From Akebia trifoliata (lineage: Eukaryota; Streptophyta; Magnoliopsida; Ranunculales; Lardizabalaceae): a DNA stretch of 64,000 bases. The translations under genes and the position numbers were made by a program. This document shows, one piece after another, positions 12,400 through 24,359 of the stretch (the stretch's first letter is position 1; each line of letters opens with the position of its first letter). Location: NCBI GenBank assembly GCA_017979445.1, contig CM030704.1, positions 9,841,658 to 9,905,657 of the forward strand, read 5' to 3'. The notes beneath the pieces were generated by a model. It did not search any database, was not told the origin of the DNA, and was given only the letters and a program-made list of their open reading frames with translations.

Positions 12400-13790
12400 C
12401 CTAATTTAGACCAAGAGACCAAAAAACATTCCCAAAATGACCAACACACTTACACCCGATAGAGTCTTACAGAAGTGTTTAAAAATAAAAACATAAGATT
12501 CTAACTGCTTCGCTCTCCCTGAATGGTTTACCTATAGAATTGAAATAGGACAGTATACAGGGGTGAAACTGTTATTTTCCTTTTTATTAGTATTTGACAA
12601 AGGACGTAATCAATCCAATGTCCACAAACATATATACTATTAAGCACATAGGGAAGAAATAAGCAAGCAAGCAATTAATATGATTATTAAACCAAGATGC
12701 GTAATAGAAGCAAACATATACATGCCAATAATGATTTTATTATGAAACATAGGTATGGCATTAAAATCGACATTCAAAGATATAACTCAATGAATAAGTG
12801 TCGAAACATGCAAACGTGTGTAGTAAAATATGGAGATATGCCAATAACTAATCATAAGCACATAATACAAAAGCAAAATATTTTACCATAAGGGAACATC
12901 TGTCTCAAAGAAACATGAATTAAATGGCCAGAATGATTTAACTATAGAAAAAGGACATAACATGCTAACAAGCTAGTAAAGATATGAAAATAAAAACATA
13001 TCAGTTATAACATGTTAAATGTGTGAAGAATTAAAATTTGCAAAATGAGAGCATTCACATGAGACAATTTAATCAACATATGTAACTATTAGGAATATTA
13101 ACTGTTAGAGTTTACAAAACTTAACTTCATGATAAGAAATACAACTTTTTGGTTCTGATGACCATCCAGAGACCAAATACATGACTCATAATAAAATTGT
13201 AAGGCTGACAACCCAAACAAACTAATCAACCCACATAGATATAATTGAAAACACACATGACAGACAACACATGATCCTAGAGTCCTACTACTATAACTGG
13301 AATAATCTAGAAACCTTCTAAGGTTTCAAAAGGCTTAAGGTTGTTATCAGAAGCCGATGGGTTGGCATTTAGAGGACATGTTTGTACCAAGGAGAAATCA
13401 TCCAAAAAGAGTAGAGAGCAATAAAAATAAGATGGGAGGCTAAGAGGGGCGTGGGCGTTGGAAACGAAGTTGGAAGATGAAGAAGTGAAAAAAATGAAGA
13501 AAAGAAAAAAATGTCAATTTTAGGGGGTTTCACGCTCTTGGCCGGCACTGCCGTTGGGCATGCACGGCGCCGTTGTCCGCCACCATTGATGTACACGTTG
13601 CCGTCCGAAGAGATTTTTGAAGAAATTTTTTATTTTGCTTCTCCATCTTTTTGGATGATAAAAATGTTATTTCCCCATCCAAAACACCACATAATCATGA
13701 GGATTAATTTATGAATCCTCGGACTCAAATTTGCCAATTTGTGCAATTTTGAAAAAAAAAAATCCAAAATGGATAATTCCCACCAAAATG
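12400..13790. other. Non-coding stretch between the direct repeats
   Basis: AT-rich sequence with no recognised gene. The part at 13430-13620 is more GC-rich (GGCCGGCACTGCCG, CACGGCGCCG) and gives short ORFs on both strands, but no known protein. If copies A and B are LTRs, this would be the start of a coding-free internal region. Confidence 0.4.
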
Positions 13791-13799
13791 AGGTCATAT

Positions 13800-14585
13800 T
13801 CTATAAATATGTTTAGCTAGGAACATTTGAAGGATCTAAAAATCCAAATATGCCAAAATAGAAACATTTCGTAGTAGTAAAATTTTGACGAACTCAGCCA
13901 AAGTGGCCGAAAATGATGTGAAAATTTTCCATAAGAAAGTATTCACTAAAAGAAGACATATCCTCAAGTTTTACTATATGCTCATGAGAAGAGTTCAATG
14001 ACTCGGATTTGCCTATTTTGGACAATATTCAAAAATCTCAAATTTTTTGGATGCATATGCCAAAGTGGCCATTTTTGAAAACTTTTTGAAATACAGGTAA
14101 ATTCTTAGAATATAAATATTTTATGGAACAATGTGGGGGTTGAAGAACTCAATTCTACCAATTTGGAACAAGTTGCGAATTTAGCCAAATTCTGCCGTAA
14201 GGGACCAAGATGGCCCAATGACATGAAACTTTATGAGAATGAGGTCACAACCTCAGATATTACTAAAAAAAATGTGATAATGAGTCAAAAACTCGAATTT
14301 ACCAATTTCAACAATTTTTGAAAATCTTGAATTTTTTGGATGCATAGGCCAAAATGACCATTTGTCAGAAAAATATCGCAAGAAGAATAAATTATTAAAA
14401 TATAATTATTTTGGAATATTGTAGGGGTCTAGGAACCCAAATCTACCAATACGCATAAGTGCCAAATTTAGACAATATCCGGAGAAATTAGCCAAATGGC
14501 CCAAATAACGTGAAAATTTTCATATGGAAAAATGTCACGAGAATGAGATCGCAATCTCAGATTTAACTAGAAAGGACATGAAAAG
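13800..14585. repeat. Diverged ~290-bp tandem repeat, about 2.7 copies
   Basis: The motif TTTTTTGGATGCATA followed by TGCCAAAGTGGCC or GGCCAAAATGACC occurs near 14040 and 14330. A companion motif (AGCCAAAGTGGCC or AGCCAAATGGCCC, then ATG/ACGTGAAAATTTTC) occurs near 13898, 14175 and 14490. Spacing is about 285-300 bp. The units are strongly diverged and carry no ORF. Confidence 0.55.
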
Positions 14586-14591
14586 AGTCCA

Positions 14592-16020
14592 ATGACTAGA
14601 TCAAGTCACCCAAGTCTATTCACCAACAAGTAAAGCCAAACTAGGTCTCAAGATTATGCTAAAAGAAATAATGCACTTAAGATTATACAAATTTAATTCA
14701 TGTCATTCATGGCATTCAAAATCATTTAAGTACATTCATATGGAAAGTAGGCTTGAACATAAATATAAAAGGAGACACTAGATTTATAGAGGTTCAACAA
14801 CTTGCATACATCCACTACCAAGTGCCCTTCTCTAGAGTCTTGGGCGTCACTATCAAAGAAAGGTTTATGTTTCACCTCAAAACCTTACAAGTAGATTTTT
14901 CTCAAGGGCAAATCTAAACCTATGGGTTTGAGGGAAAAATCTTATTTCTCAAGCTTGTGGATTTTGTACTTAGGGAATCCACTACCTTGTTATCTTGAGT
15001 AAAGTCCTCAATTCTATCAAGAGCTTGGTTTTGACTAGGAACCAAGAACTTTAAGAATGAAAATTAAAAATACAAAAACCACTTACTAGGACTTGACTTA
15101 ACTATAGAGATCTCCAATCCGATGCATAAGTTATTTATGTCCATGAACTTGGCTTCTTCCAATACTTTGTTCTTCTTTCTCCAAGTGTATGTTCCAATGT
15201 ATGCAAGTTAGAAGAGATGGATGAAGAATGTGATCAAACTAAGAAGTCTAATGTTGATTGTGCATTCAACTAAGACTAGGTCCTCATGTGGGTAGAAAGT
15301 GCTTTCAAAGTGTTGAGAGGGGAGAGCACAACTTTTATAGGGTTTGATCAACCACACAAATGAACAAAGGGATTGAGTTTTAAAGGTATTTGTGAGATAT
15401 CAGAAACCTAACGACAATGCGATGATATTTCACAAGGGCCCTCATAGGTCCAACGATCATGTTTTAGGCTATAGAGACCTAGAATATTTCTAGCGGCATC
15501 ACCATTAAATTAACGCTGTCGCTGTGATAACAAAAAGAATGTACATGAAAATGCATGCTTGCTGTCAGGAGCCATGTTAATTTTAATAGGGACATCATTA
15601 AAGTTAGCAAAATACTCTTTTGGGGCATTTTGAGCTCTTGGGAACTCCAATGATCAAACGGTTCAAGGATTTTGTAGATCTTACCTATGTGAGTTCCCAA
15701 AACTATTACCAAGAGGTCTATGGAGTCTAGATTCTCCCAATGAGCACTTTTGGCACTCCTATGAAGCCATTTTTAACTCTCAAAGGATAATAAAACGGGA
15801 TGTTCTTATTATTATTAGCCGATCTAATTATCATAAAGGTGTTGGGTAAAGGTCTCATTACCTTTTAGGCTTTATGCACACCCATTTAGAGCATTTTTTG
15901 AGGTATTTGAGGTTGAGCAGCTTTATCAGACTCTTCACGCGTCTTCAAGTGCAACCCGGTCTGACACACAATACGACTTCAAGATTAACAAAATATGAAA
16001 TTAACATACATGTGGACCCA
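14592..16020 (-). repeat. 1.4-kb direct repeat, copy B (Copia LTR-like)
   Basis: Partner of 10932-12379 in the same orientation. It starts TGACTAGATCAAGTCACC and loses similarity after GACCCA near 16020. Short TG...CA-like borders fit LTRs, but the flanking 5-mers (TCAAA and TTGTT) do not match as a target duplication. Confidence 0.5.
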
Positions 16021-16149
16021 TTGTTATAACGTGTTTTGGTCCCACTCAATTTGATGTCTGAAATATAGACAAATTTGGCCAAACAAAGGAGTACAAACAT
16101 GAGTAGATTGAAAATGAAGGTATGATCACCAAGAAGAAGAAACAAAATA

Positions 16150-16600
16150 CCAAAAAAGCAACACTTAGCATTTAACGGAGGACCATTCGCTATCCTCAAA
16201 CAAAAACAATTTTAGGGGTTCTTTTGTAATTTCCTTGTATCTTTTGTAAAAAAACCTCTCTATAATTCTATAAATAAGGAGGATCTTAGAAGTGGAAGGG
16301 ACATTTTTTTTCCTTTTCCAGAATGTTCTTACTCTTTTTTTGTTTCTCCTCCTCCAAAGAGAGGGAGTTAGAGTGTATTTTTCATCAAAGCATCAAGGAT
16401 TATTTGATCTTTCTGTATTGAAGTTCTGAGTTCATTCCTCTGTAAGTTTTAGTTTATTTATTTGTAGTTCTTAGACTCATTGTAAAATAATAGATCTCAA
16501 GCCATGAAATCCACTTTCTACTTTTTTTCTATTCTTTTCCATGCAAAAACTTCATGGGATTAAGACCATCCTACCATTTGATGGGATGGATCCTGATCCA
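16150..16600 (+). repeat. LTR-like segment with TATA box (+)
   Basis: A TATAAATA box at 16269-16276 is followed by a T/C-rich leader and then, from 16619, by the non-coding block typical of the Tat-like internal regions in this window. This is the layout expected for the R/U5 end of an old 5' LTR. The borders are not recognisable. Confidence 0.4.
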
Positions 16601-16618
16601 TCACCCTTGATAGTAATT

Positions 16619-17168
16619 TGTGTTATCCTAATTGATTGATCATCCTTATTTTTTTTTTTTTTTTACACTATCTTGATTAATTGCTTATATGATATGCCAC
16701 GATCTTGATATATCTTTGATGTGCATGCATTGATCTTGATTGATGTTATGGATACATTTATGCTTTATGACCATATTTTTCTAATATTCATACTTTGGTG
16801 ATGTGATATGGCCCTTGGGCCCATTTATCCCAAAAATGCCCTGGGCATACCCTATCCTATTTGCATACACTACTAGCATGTTTAAGTTATGATGCATTGC
16901 ACGCTTGCATGTCCCTTATAGCCAACGTGGTACTAGTGCGTAGTCCGATTTCCTCGTGAGATACGACGTCATTCATGAAAACTACAACTCCAATCATGTA
17001 CCTCTATAATATATAAAATTGGGGGCATCCGTACCGTTCGATTAGGTGATCCTGAAAGGTTTATTGATGCACCTACGTTAGAGTGACATGAGCCTTTGTC
17101 CTATTATAAGCCGCAAAGTCATATGTCTCGATTGTCAACATGGTACTAATACATGGTGGGTCCCCTTG
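16619..17168 (+). repeat. Conserved non-coding block of Tat-like elements, copy 1
   Basis: It aligns to 22330-22860 in the young element: TTGATTGATC, then ATGCATTG..CACGCTTGCATG, then CCAACGTGGTACTAGTGCGT, then ATACGACGTCATTCATGAAA, then GGGGGCATCCGTACCG. It is cut at 17168 by the insertion of the solo LTR, and its continuation (TAGGATGCTAAACCATTTA) resumes at 31066. Confidence 0.75.
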
Positions 17169-18417
17169 TGAAAGTGCCCTCCATCCGCGAGTTGTAGATC
17201 CACTTTTTTGTGTTTGGGAGTCGCCACCTAGTTTTACGGTCTAAGAATTGGATCATGACTCTAAACAGATAAATAACACTAATCTACGAAAAAGAAACTA
17301 TGGGTCCGAGGATCATATTACGAGATTGGAAGGTGTTAGGTACCAGTCCCATCCGGTAAATGCTGGTCTCTACTTTTCCAAAAATTTACATTGCTAAAAA
17401 TAGGATATAAAAATCAAAATAAAATAAAAACCTAACCTTTGTTATCTTGGGTGATTGTGAATGCCGATTCCCTCAATATTGGAGGAGTGCATTCCTCATA
17501 TGAACTTTCCTACCTTTGTCTCCGTCACTGGATCAGCTTTAGATCTTCGAGATGAGGTATTTTCCTCCTAGATTTGAGTATTTGTTGGATGTTTTGGGTG
17601 TTTTGAGGGTTTCTTGTGTTTTTAGGAATTTTTGGTATTTTTTTAGTAGAAAAGGGGATTTGGGTGTTAGGTAGGGACTTAGGACTTCAGATTTAAGATT
17701 TTGAGAAGGCTAGGGAGAGTTTTTGGCCTCTCCTTCCTAGAGTTTTTCTTGACTTGCGAGATTGGGTTTTGGAGGCTCATTTTTATAGATTTTTTGGAAG
17801 TCTTTCAATTTTACTAAGTCTCTTTAACATAAGATTAATTAGGATTTCCATTCTTACGTACAATGAAAAAATATTTTTTAGTTTTTTTTTTTTTGAAAAA
17901 TCTCCTTGATTATATTTTAATTCTTTGGGACCCCAAATGAAAGGGTTTTTTATAAATATCAGGTGGGCCCCACTTGAATAAGTGGGCTACCACTTAAAAT
18001 TTGGCCCATGGGCTTGATTGATTGATTTTATTTATTCAAATTTTTAATTTGATTTATTAATATTTCACTTTATATTAATTAATGTTTTAATTATTAATGT
18101 TGAAATTTTAAATTTTTAGGGTTAGAAAATTATCGTTTTGCCCTCAAGAGGACTTTTGCTTTTCAATGTCATTTTTTTGATGTTTTGGGATGTTTTAAAA
18201 TCAATTTTTTGTAAAAAATTCAATAGAAATATCAATTTGTGTCATTTATGGGTTTTCAGTGTGAAATGGTCGTAGACCATATGAGGGGTATTTTCGTAAT
18301 TTTGTCGAATTTGGTGAAAATTGACGAAAATGTTTATTTAATTTTAATTTGTTGTTTTATGTATTTGAAAGAATTTTCCTAAGTGTAACGTAAGCTCTAA
18401 GGATGTTTTGATGTTAG

Positions 18418-18422
18418 GTGTA
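18418..18422. other. Target-site duplication GTGTA (left)
   Basis: GTGTA precedes the 5' LTR and is repeated at 30791-30795 just after the 3' LTR. This fixes both borders of the young element. Confidence 0.92.
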
Positions 18423-19198
18423 TGTAGACACCCCATTTTTGCATCCGCCTGATTAATCAACTCGTCAACCCAATCGCAATGATTCCCAATGATGGATGTC
18501 TATTCCAATGCTTTATTTTGTTACCAGATATGTTTCAGAAATCCGGATGAGGTATCTCGAACTGACAAAACTTAGAAACCACGCTACGCTAGGAAAATAC
18601 GACCCCAGAAACATAGAAATCATCATCTTGCAAACCAAAAAGAAGCTTCACGATAAAAATCACAAAAAATGATTAAATTACCAAAATACCCCTAACCTCA
18701 AAACAACCTTAGAGCCTACATTACGCTTAGGAAAATCCGTTCAAACACATAAAACAACAAATCGAAACCAAGTAAACCACTTCGTCAATTTTCACAAAAT
18801 TTGACAAAATTACGAAAATACCCCTCATAAAGTTCACGATCATTTCATATAAAAAACTTCATAAATGACAAAAATCAACATTCCCATTGAATTCCTTACG
18901 AAAAACTGATTCCAAACATCCTGGAACATTGAAAAACGACTTAAAACGTAAAAAATCCTCTCCGAGGGCAAAACGGTAATTTCACAATTTTCATAATTAA
19001 AAAATTCGAAATTAATAAATAAAATATTAAATAATTAAAGTGAAACATTAATGAAATTAATTTAAAAAGTTGAACCTAAAAAATCGATTAATTGGACTCT
19101 CAGGCAAAATTGTTGAGGGTTCGTGGGATATTTCTTTAAGGACCCCTCCATTTGGGGGTCCAAAGAATTAAAGATATAATAGAAAGGGGTTCTCCAAA

Positions 19199-19505
19199 AA
19201 TTTAAAATCAATCAAGCAAGACTAAAGTCAAGATATTAAAGTCAATCAAATAAGACCAAAGTCAAAATAAAAGTAAATCAAGCAAGACTAAAGTCAAGGT
19301 CAATCAAGTGAGACTGAAGTCAAAATTAAAGTCAATCAAGCAAGACTGAAGTCAAGGTACTAATCGAGTCAATCTCATAAGACTAAGGTCAAAACCCTAA
19401 TCTAAATTAATCAAGTCAATCTCATAAGACTAAGGTCAAAACCCTAAATCCAAACCCTAATCTAAAACTAATCAAGTCAATCTCATAAGACTAAAGTCAA
19501 AACCC
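19199..19505 (+). repeat. U3 tandem array with W-box cores
   Basis: About nine degenerate units of 25-35 bp built on AATCAAGCAAGACTAAAGTC. GTCAA (the complement of the W-box core TTGAC) occurs about 15 times. Most units also hold GACTAAAGTC, a small palindrome. The same array is in the 3' LTR at about 29795-30100. Confidence 0.75.
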
Positions 19506-19587
19506 TAAAACCCTAAAGACTAAGTCAAAACCCTAATTGAAACCCTAAAAGAAACCCTAATCAAACCCTAAATGCTTCTAAAAACTT

Positions 19588-19595
19588 TATAAATA
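19588..19595 (+). promoter_or_regulatory. LTR TATA box
   Basis: TATAAATA followed by GGAGCCCCCACACCC, the probable start of R. The identical box in the 3' LTR is at 30183-30190. Confidence 0.75.
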
Positions 19596-20195
19596 GGAGC
19601 CCCCACACCCTATTTTCGTATCAAAGAAAAAACCCTAGGAAAAGTAGGTGAAGAAGCCCCCACAACCCCTCCAAAACCCTAATTTTGGAGCCCCAACTCC
19701 TTCCCTAACACCCCTACTCCGATTTTAGCCAAAAAACACCCAAAAACCTTTCAAAAACACCCCAAAAATCCACCACAAATTCAAAGCATCCAGATCCAAG
19801 AAAGATACACCTTGCCTCGAGATCAGAAATCAGATCCGGAGACAAAGCGAAGCAAGGAGTACGGTACAAGGAACTGTTTTTCAGATCTGAGGGAATAGTA
19901 CTTTTGCAGATCGAAGGTAAGGTTTTTTATTATTTTTTTAAATCTAGGTTTTATCATTAGCGATGTAGTTATATTTGGTATAAGTAGAGACCGGCATTGG
20001 CCGGGCGGGGTTGGTGCCTAACACCTTCCAACCCCGTAACATGATCTCCGGATTCAGATTTCTATAGTAGATTAGTTCTTTTTTATCCATTGTAGGGTCA
20101 GTTTGGTTCCTAGACCATAACAACTAGGTGGCGACTCCCAAACCTCAAGGGTCAAAAGCGGATCCGCGCACCCCGCGGATCGAGGGCGCTTTCAG

Positions 20196-20213
20196 TGGCG
20201 ACTCCACTGGGGA
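20196..20213 (+). other. Primer-binding site, tRNA-Arg type
   Basis: TGGCGACTCCACTGGGGA starts 2 nt after the 5' LTR. It is complementary to the 3' end of plant tRNA-Arg(ACG) (as recalled, complement TGGCGACTCCGCTGGGGA) with one mismatch. tRNA-Arg priming is typical of Tat/Ogre elements. Confidence 0.8.
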
Positions 20214-21014
20214 CATTTGAGGATCAGACTTGAAAAGCCCCAAGTATGGGAAACATTGCCAGTAGGACCTAGTTTTTTTTATAATTATTTTATTTTTAGT
20301 TATTTGTTTAGTTGTTTATTTTTTTTTTTTTTTTTATCATTCTTTTTGGTTCAATTATTGAGCATTGGTTTGGATGTTGAATATTTTGTTTTGACATTTT
20401 TATGGATCATCAAGGGTTATTCGGAATGACCTTAGAATCATGCAGGATTTCAAGAAGGTAATGGTCTAAAATAATGGGTGTTGACTCATTTTTTATTTGG
20501 ATTATTATTATTATTATTTTGGTATTATCCTTTATTAATACCCTTTGGTTCAATTTTGGATATTTCGGATTTGGCATAATTTTTCTTTTTGATTCAATCT
20601 AAGGTCATTTTGGGATGACCCTAAGTAATGAAAGATTCAAATTGACATAAATTGATGATGGAATGATGGTGGTTGGGATGAGAGTTATGATATTCTTTTA
20701 TAAAAAAAAAAAAAAAAAAATTTTGGATGATTTTTGGCATGTTACTAAGCATAAGTGGCTATTGATGAAAAACAAATTATTTGTGAATGATGCACTAAGA
20801 AATAGAAAAAGTGTCTTTTTTAATGTTGTTCATGATGAGGAGAGAATTCCAAGAAAAAAAATCAAAAAAAAAATTGCAAAAAATTATTATTTTTTTCCGT
20901 GTGGTGTGCCATTAGCAGAATTCTGTTTCTGCTATTTTTATCACCTTCTCCAACAGAAAAAACGAAAATCAGCAGAGAGAGAGAGACGTCTCTCTCTCAT
21001 CTCTCTCTCTGTCT

Positions 21015-21047
<33 letters not shown>

Positions 21048-22329
21048 CCCTCTTCTTCTTCTTCTCTAAAGGAATCCATACAACCGAAGTTTATGCTGAA
21101 TGATTCACATGTATTCGATCGAATTGAAAGGAGGAGAGTTCAATCGTTGCTATTTTTCTAAATCTGAGAGGACTCGAGAAAGGCAAACTCAAAACGTAAC
21201 ATAACTCAAGGTATTTCAGTAAATTTTTGAAATGTAGATCACTGAGTCTTCCTCACTCCAAGATCAAGTTGTTTGTAATTCCATACTGCATGGTGGACCA
21301 ATTTACATGCTCAATCTTGTTAGTCCAATTACCAGAGTTGCTGAGTTTGAAGCTTCGGTAGTTGAAGAATTACAAAGTTTGAGAGTTGTGTTGATGACAA
21401 CCCAATTGAAGAATTACATCCTTGGCTAAGAATGTGAGTTGTGCTTGCTGCTAGCACTATTAAAAAAATTGATGGTTTAATGGTGGCAGCACAATAAGAA
21501 CAAAAAATAAATAAATGTGAGTTTTGAGTTGTGTTGTGTGCTGGGCTGCAACATAATAAAAAAAAGTTGTATGTTATGTGTGTTGGCAGTATTAAAAAAA
21601 AAAAAAAAAAAACCCTTTTGAGTCTTGATCATTGGTAAAAGTCTCAATTTCTTGCTTTATGATCCCGGCCCGTCAAATCATGTTTTGAACTATAGCATGG
21701 ATTTCCATTTCATACTCTTGGCTGCGCCAATTTTTGATGTCCATAAAATAGGTTAGTCTTACTAACTTAGTAAAATTCTTTTCTTACCAAGGGTCATTGA
21801 CCTCACCACGTGGCTCCCAAAAAGTTGATCCAATACTACACGCATGTGGCGGATGAAATTGTGAGAATCTTTTTTTCAAAAAAAAAAAAATTTTTTTTTT
21901 TTTCATTTTGAATTTTGATTTCAAATTTGATTTAATAGTCCTCATTCTCAAAACATTGGATCAAAGTTAAATGATGTGAATTTTATTTTCGGATCAAGAC
22001 TTTTTTGTCAAAATCTTTTAACGTTGTGACATTGGGTTACAACCATGGTGAATCACGTGGCCTAATGACCCTTAGTAAAATTTGAAACCTTATGAGTTGG
22101 TCATGCTAGCCTATGTTCTCAAAAGATTTGCCATGCATGTTTTTCCAAAAATAAAAAATAAAAATAAAAAAATAAAATGTTCATCACTTCTTATCTCAAT
22201 AATGACCGTTCTATCATTGATTCAATATTCATTGAAATCTTGACTTGTTTAAGATCACCCAAAATAACCTTTGATTGGACCAAAAAAGAAAAAAAATTAT
22301 TGGTTATTTTTGTGCCCATGACTGATCGA
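20214..22329 (+). other. Non-coding 5' internal region of young element
   Basis: T-rich and A-rich runs with no retroviral ORF. Around 20895-21070 the sequence looks like a plant 5' UTR: a perfect 22-bp GA/CT palindrome (20977-20998), then CT and CTT repeats. The stretch 21080-21450 is of ordinary composition, unlike its surroundings, and could be a captured fragment of a host gene, but no product is recognised. Confidence 0.5.
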
Positions 22330-23360
22330 TAATTGATTTTTTAAGTGCTATCCTGATTAATTGATCACTGTTGTTATTTTTATAATGCCTTGATTGATTG
22401 CCTATCTAATGGTGCCATGATATTGATAAGTTTGATGTGCGTATCTTTAATAATGTGATTGAAATAATGTTTGTTTTGATTCATGTTCATGTAATTCAAT
22501 GTATGATGATAAGATCAGGCCCATGGGCCCATGTGTTTGAAAGAGCCCCGGGCACACCCTACCCTGTTTTGCACACACCACATGCACGTTTACCGCTTTA
22601 CTCACTTACACGTCCCATTTAGCCAACGTGGCACTAGTGCGTGGCCCGGTCTCTTCGGAGATGCGACGTCATTCATGAAACCCACAACTCCAGTCACGTA
22701 CCTTAGGGTATATCAAACTGGGGGCATCAATACCATCTGATCAGGTGATTCTGAGAAGCATGTTGATGCACCCAGGCTGGAGCGACCTGAGACTTTGACC
22801 TATTGTAAGCCACACAGTCACATGTCCCGATTGCCAACGTAGTACTAGTACGTGGTCGGTCCCCTCGTGGGATGCCAAACCATTTATGAAACTACAACTC
22901 TTGACTCGTACCCGTAGGTATAAAAGGTAATCTAAGTATATCAATTGCACTTCTTGGTCAAAACCGGTGCCTAAGCAAGATCTTGCCCCGCTGTACCCTA
23001 CTGTACGAGGGGGATAGACTACGTCTATTCTAGACGAGAGGTATTTAAGTGGGCCCTTGCTTAGCATTGTGCGCCACCTCTCAACTGGAGATCAAACTGG
23101 CTGTTTTTGGCTTCAGAGAAGTGAATTGAGATTTTAGATTATCACCTATACGGTATATCAAACCAAGTCACCACGTATCGAAAGGTATATAGGTGTGCTT
23201 GGGCACGGGTGGCCAGATAAAAATGCATTGCACGTAGTAAGCTTAGAGTCTAGAAACCTTCCCGGTAGGTCACGACTCGAACTAATCGTGGGTGTTCCCG
23301 GGTTGTTTATTGAATGAATGCATGTGATTAATGAATGTATGTGAATGATGAGATCAGAAT
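22330..23360 (+). repeat. Conserved non-coding block of Tat-like elements, copy 2 (full)
   Basis: Reference copy of a block also seen at 16619-17168 (+), 33816-34780 (-) and 58080-58260 (+, partial). It contains an internal duplication: CCAACGTGGCACTAGTGCGT near 22623 and CCAACGTAGTACTAGTACGT near 22832, each followed by a CATTCATGAAA or CATTTATGAAA motif and then ACAACTC. Further on come GGTGCCTAAGCAAGATCTTG and CACCTCTCAACTGGAGATC. ORFs over it are on both strands and are not conserved, so it is non-coding. Confidence 0.75.
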
Positions 23361-23574
23361 GCATGTGAATGATGAAATGGATGTATGTGAATGATGAGAT
23401 CAGAGTGTATGATTGTCCTCAAGGATAAAAAATGTTGTTTTTGAAAATCAAAATGAGTGCACCGACCCAATAAAAAATCCATCTCTTGCAAATGACCCAG
23501 CCCAACTCGATCCAACAATCCTGATGGACCGGGCCATTTAAATCGAAATAGAAATCAAATTTTCAAAGAAGAAA

Positions 23575-23800
23575 AATGATTTACGAAGGGAAAGTATTTT
23601 CTAGAAAAAGTATTTTCCAAAATAAGTGTTTTCCAGAAAAAGTGTTATAATGTTTTCTAAGAAAAAAGTGTTTTCTAGAAAATATTTTCCATAAGAACAA
23701 GATTTTCCAAGAGAAAATATTTTCCAAATAAAAATTATTTTCCAAAGAAAAAATGTTTTTCAAAAGAAAATGTTTTCCAAAAGAAAAGAAAATGAAGGAA
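23575..23800. repeat. Short palindromic AT-rich tandem repeat
   Basis: Some fifteen units of 13-17 bp built on AAAATGTTTTCC or AAAATATTTTCCA and TTTTCTAGAAAA, many self-complementary. It lies in the interior of the young element. A minus-strand ORF across it (F/S/W/K-rich) is a by-product of the repeat. Confidence 0.6.
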
Positions 23801-24359
23801 AAATGATTTACAAAAGATATATATTTGTATGAAAAATTATTGAAATATGTTTGAAGTTGTTATTCAATGAAAACATTATTTGTCAATATTTTTCAAGAGT
23901 GCAGTAAAATTATTTTTCTTCTGAATAATCATTAAATGGATGAACTTTTTAATGGATTGGTGCACAGAATTCAATAAAATCTCAGGATTCATTTAAAATG
24001 TTATCAAGGGGGTGACACTGAAATTGGTTAAATTCACCTTCAAAGAGGTTAAGGGTTATCATTGTATCTAAGCTCAATCGTCTATCGTCTAGCTAGGGTT
24101 GTAAATCCGGTCAGTTAGAGTAAACGTCAATATCAAATCAACAATCAGAAATGACCTCAAAATTTCTCAACATCGTCTAGTTATTCTTTGAAGATCATAG
24201 TACTTCAATCCTACCAATTATAAGCAATATATCAGTCCTCAGTCCTAATCAAATTCGTGTGGGTACTTGTCTTGAGTTTTCATGAGTCATTTGGGTTAAC
24301 CTGAGTCCTTTTTTCCAGCAAGGTCATGTCTTCTTTTGATTGAATCTACTCTTTCCTAT

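Larger units (their letters stand above)
18423..20194 (+). repeat. 5' LTR of the young element
   Basis: 1772 bp, TGTAGACACCCC...GGCGCTTTCA. U3 holds a tandem array rich in AGTCAA (19199-19505) and nine AAACCCTA motifs (19391-19572). TATAAATA is at 19588-19595. U5 carries the family signature GGTGCCTAACACCTTCC (20013-20029) and a PBS-like TGGCGACTCC (20129-20138). Short ORFs in it are chance. Confidence 0.93.

Noticed and set aside
20663..21103. 146-codon ORF with K-rich and S/P-rich runs
   Set aside because: Made of A-runs and CT repeats in the retroelement interior; no domain.
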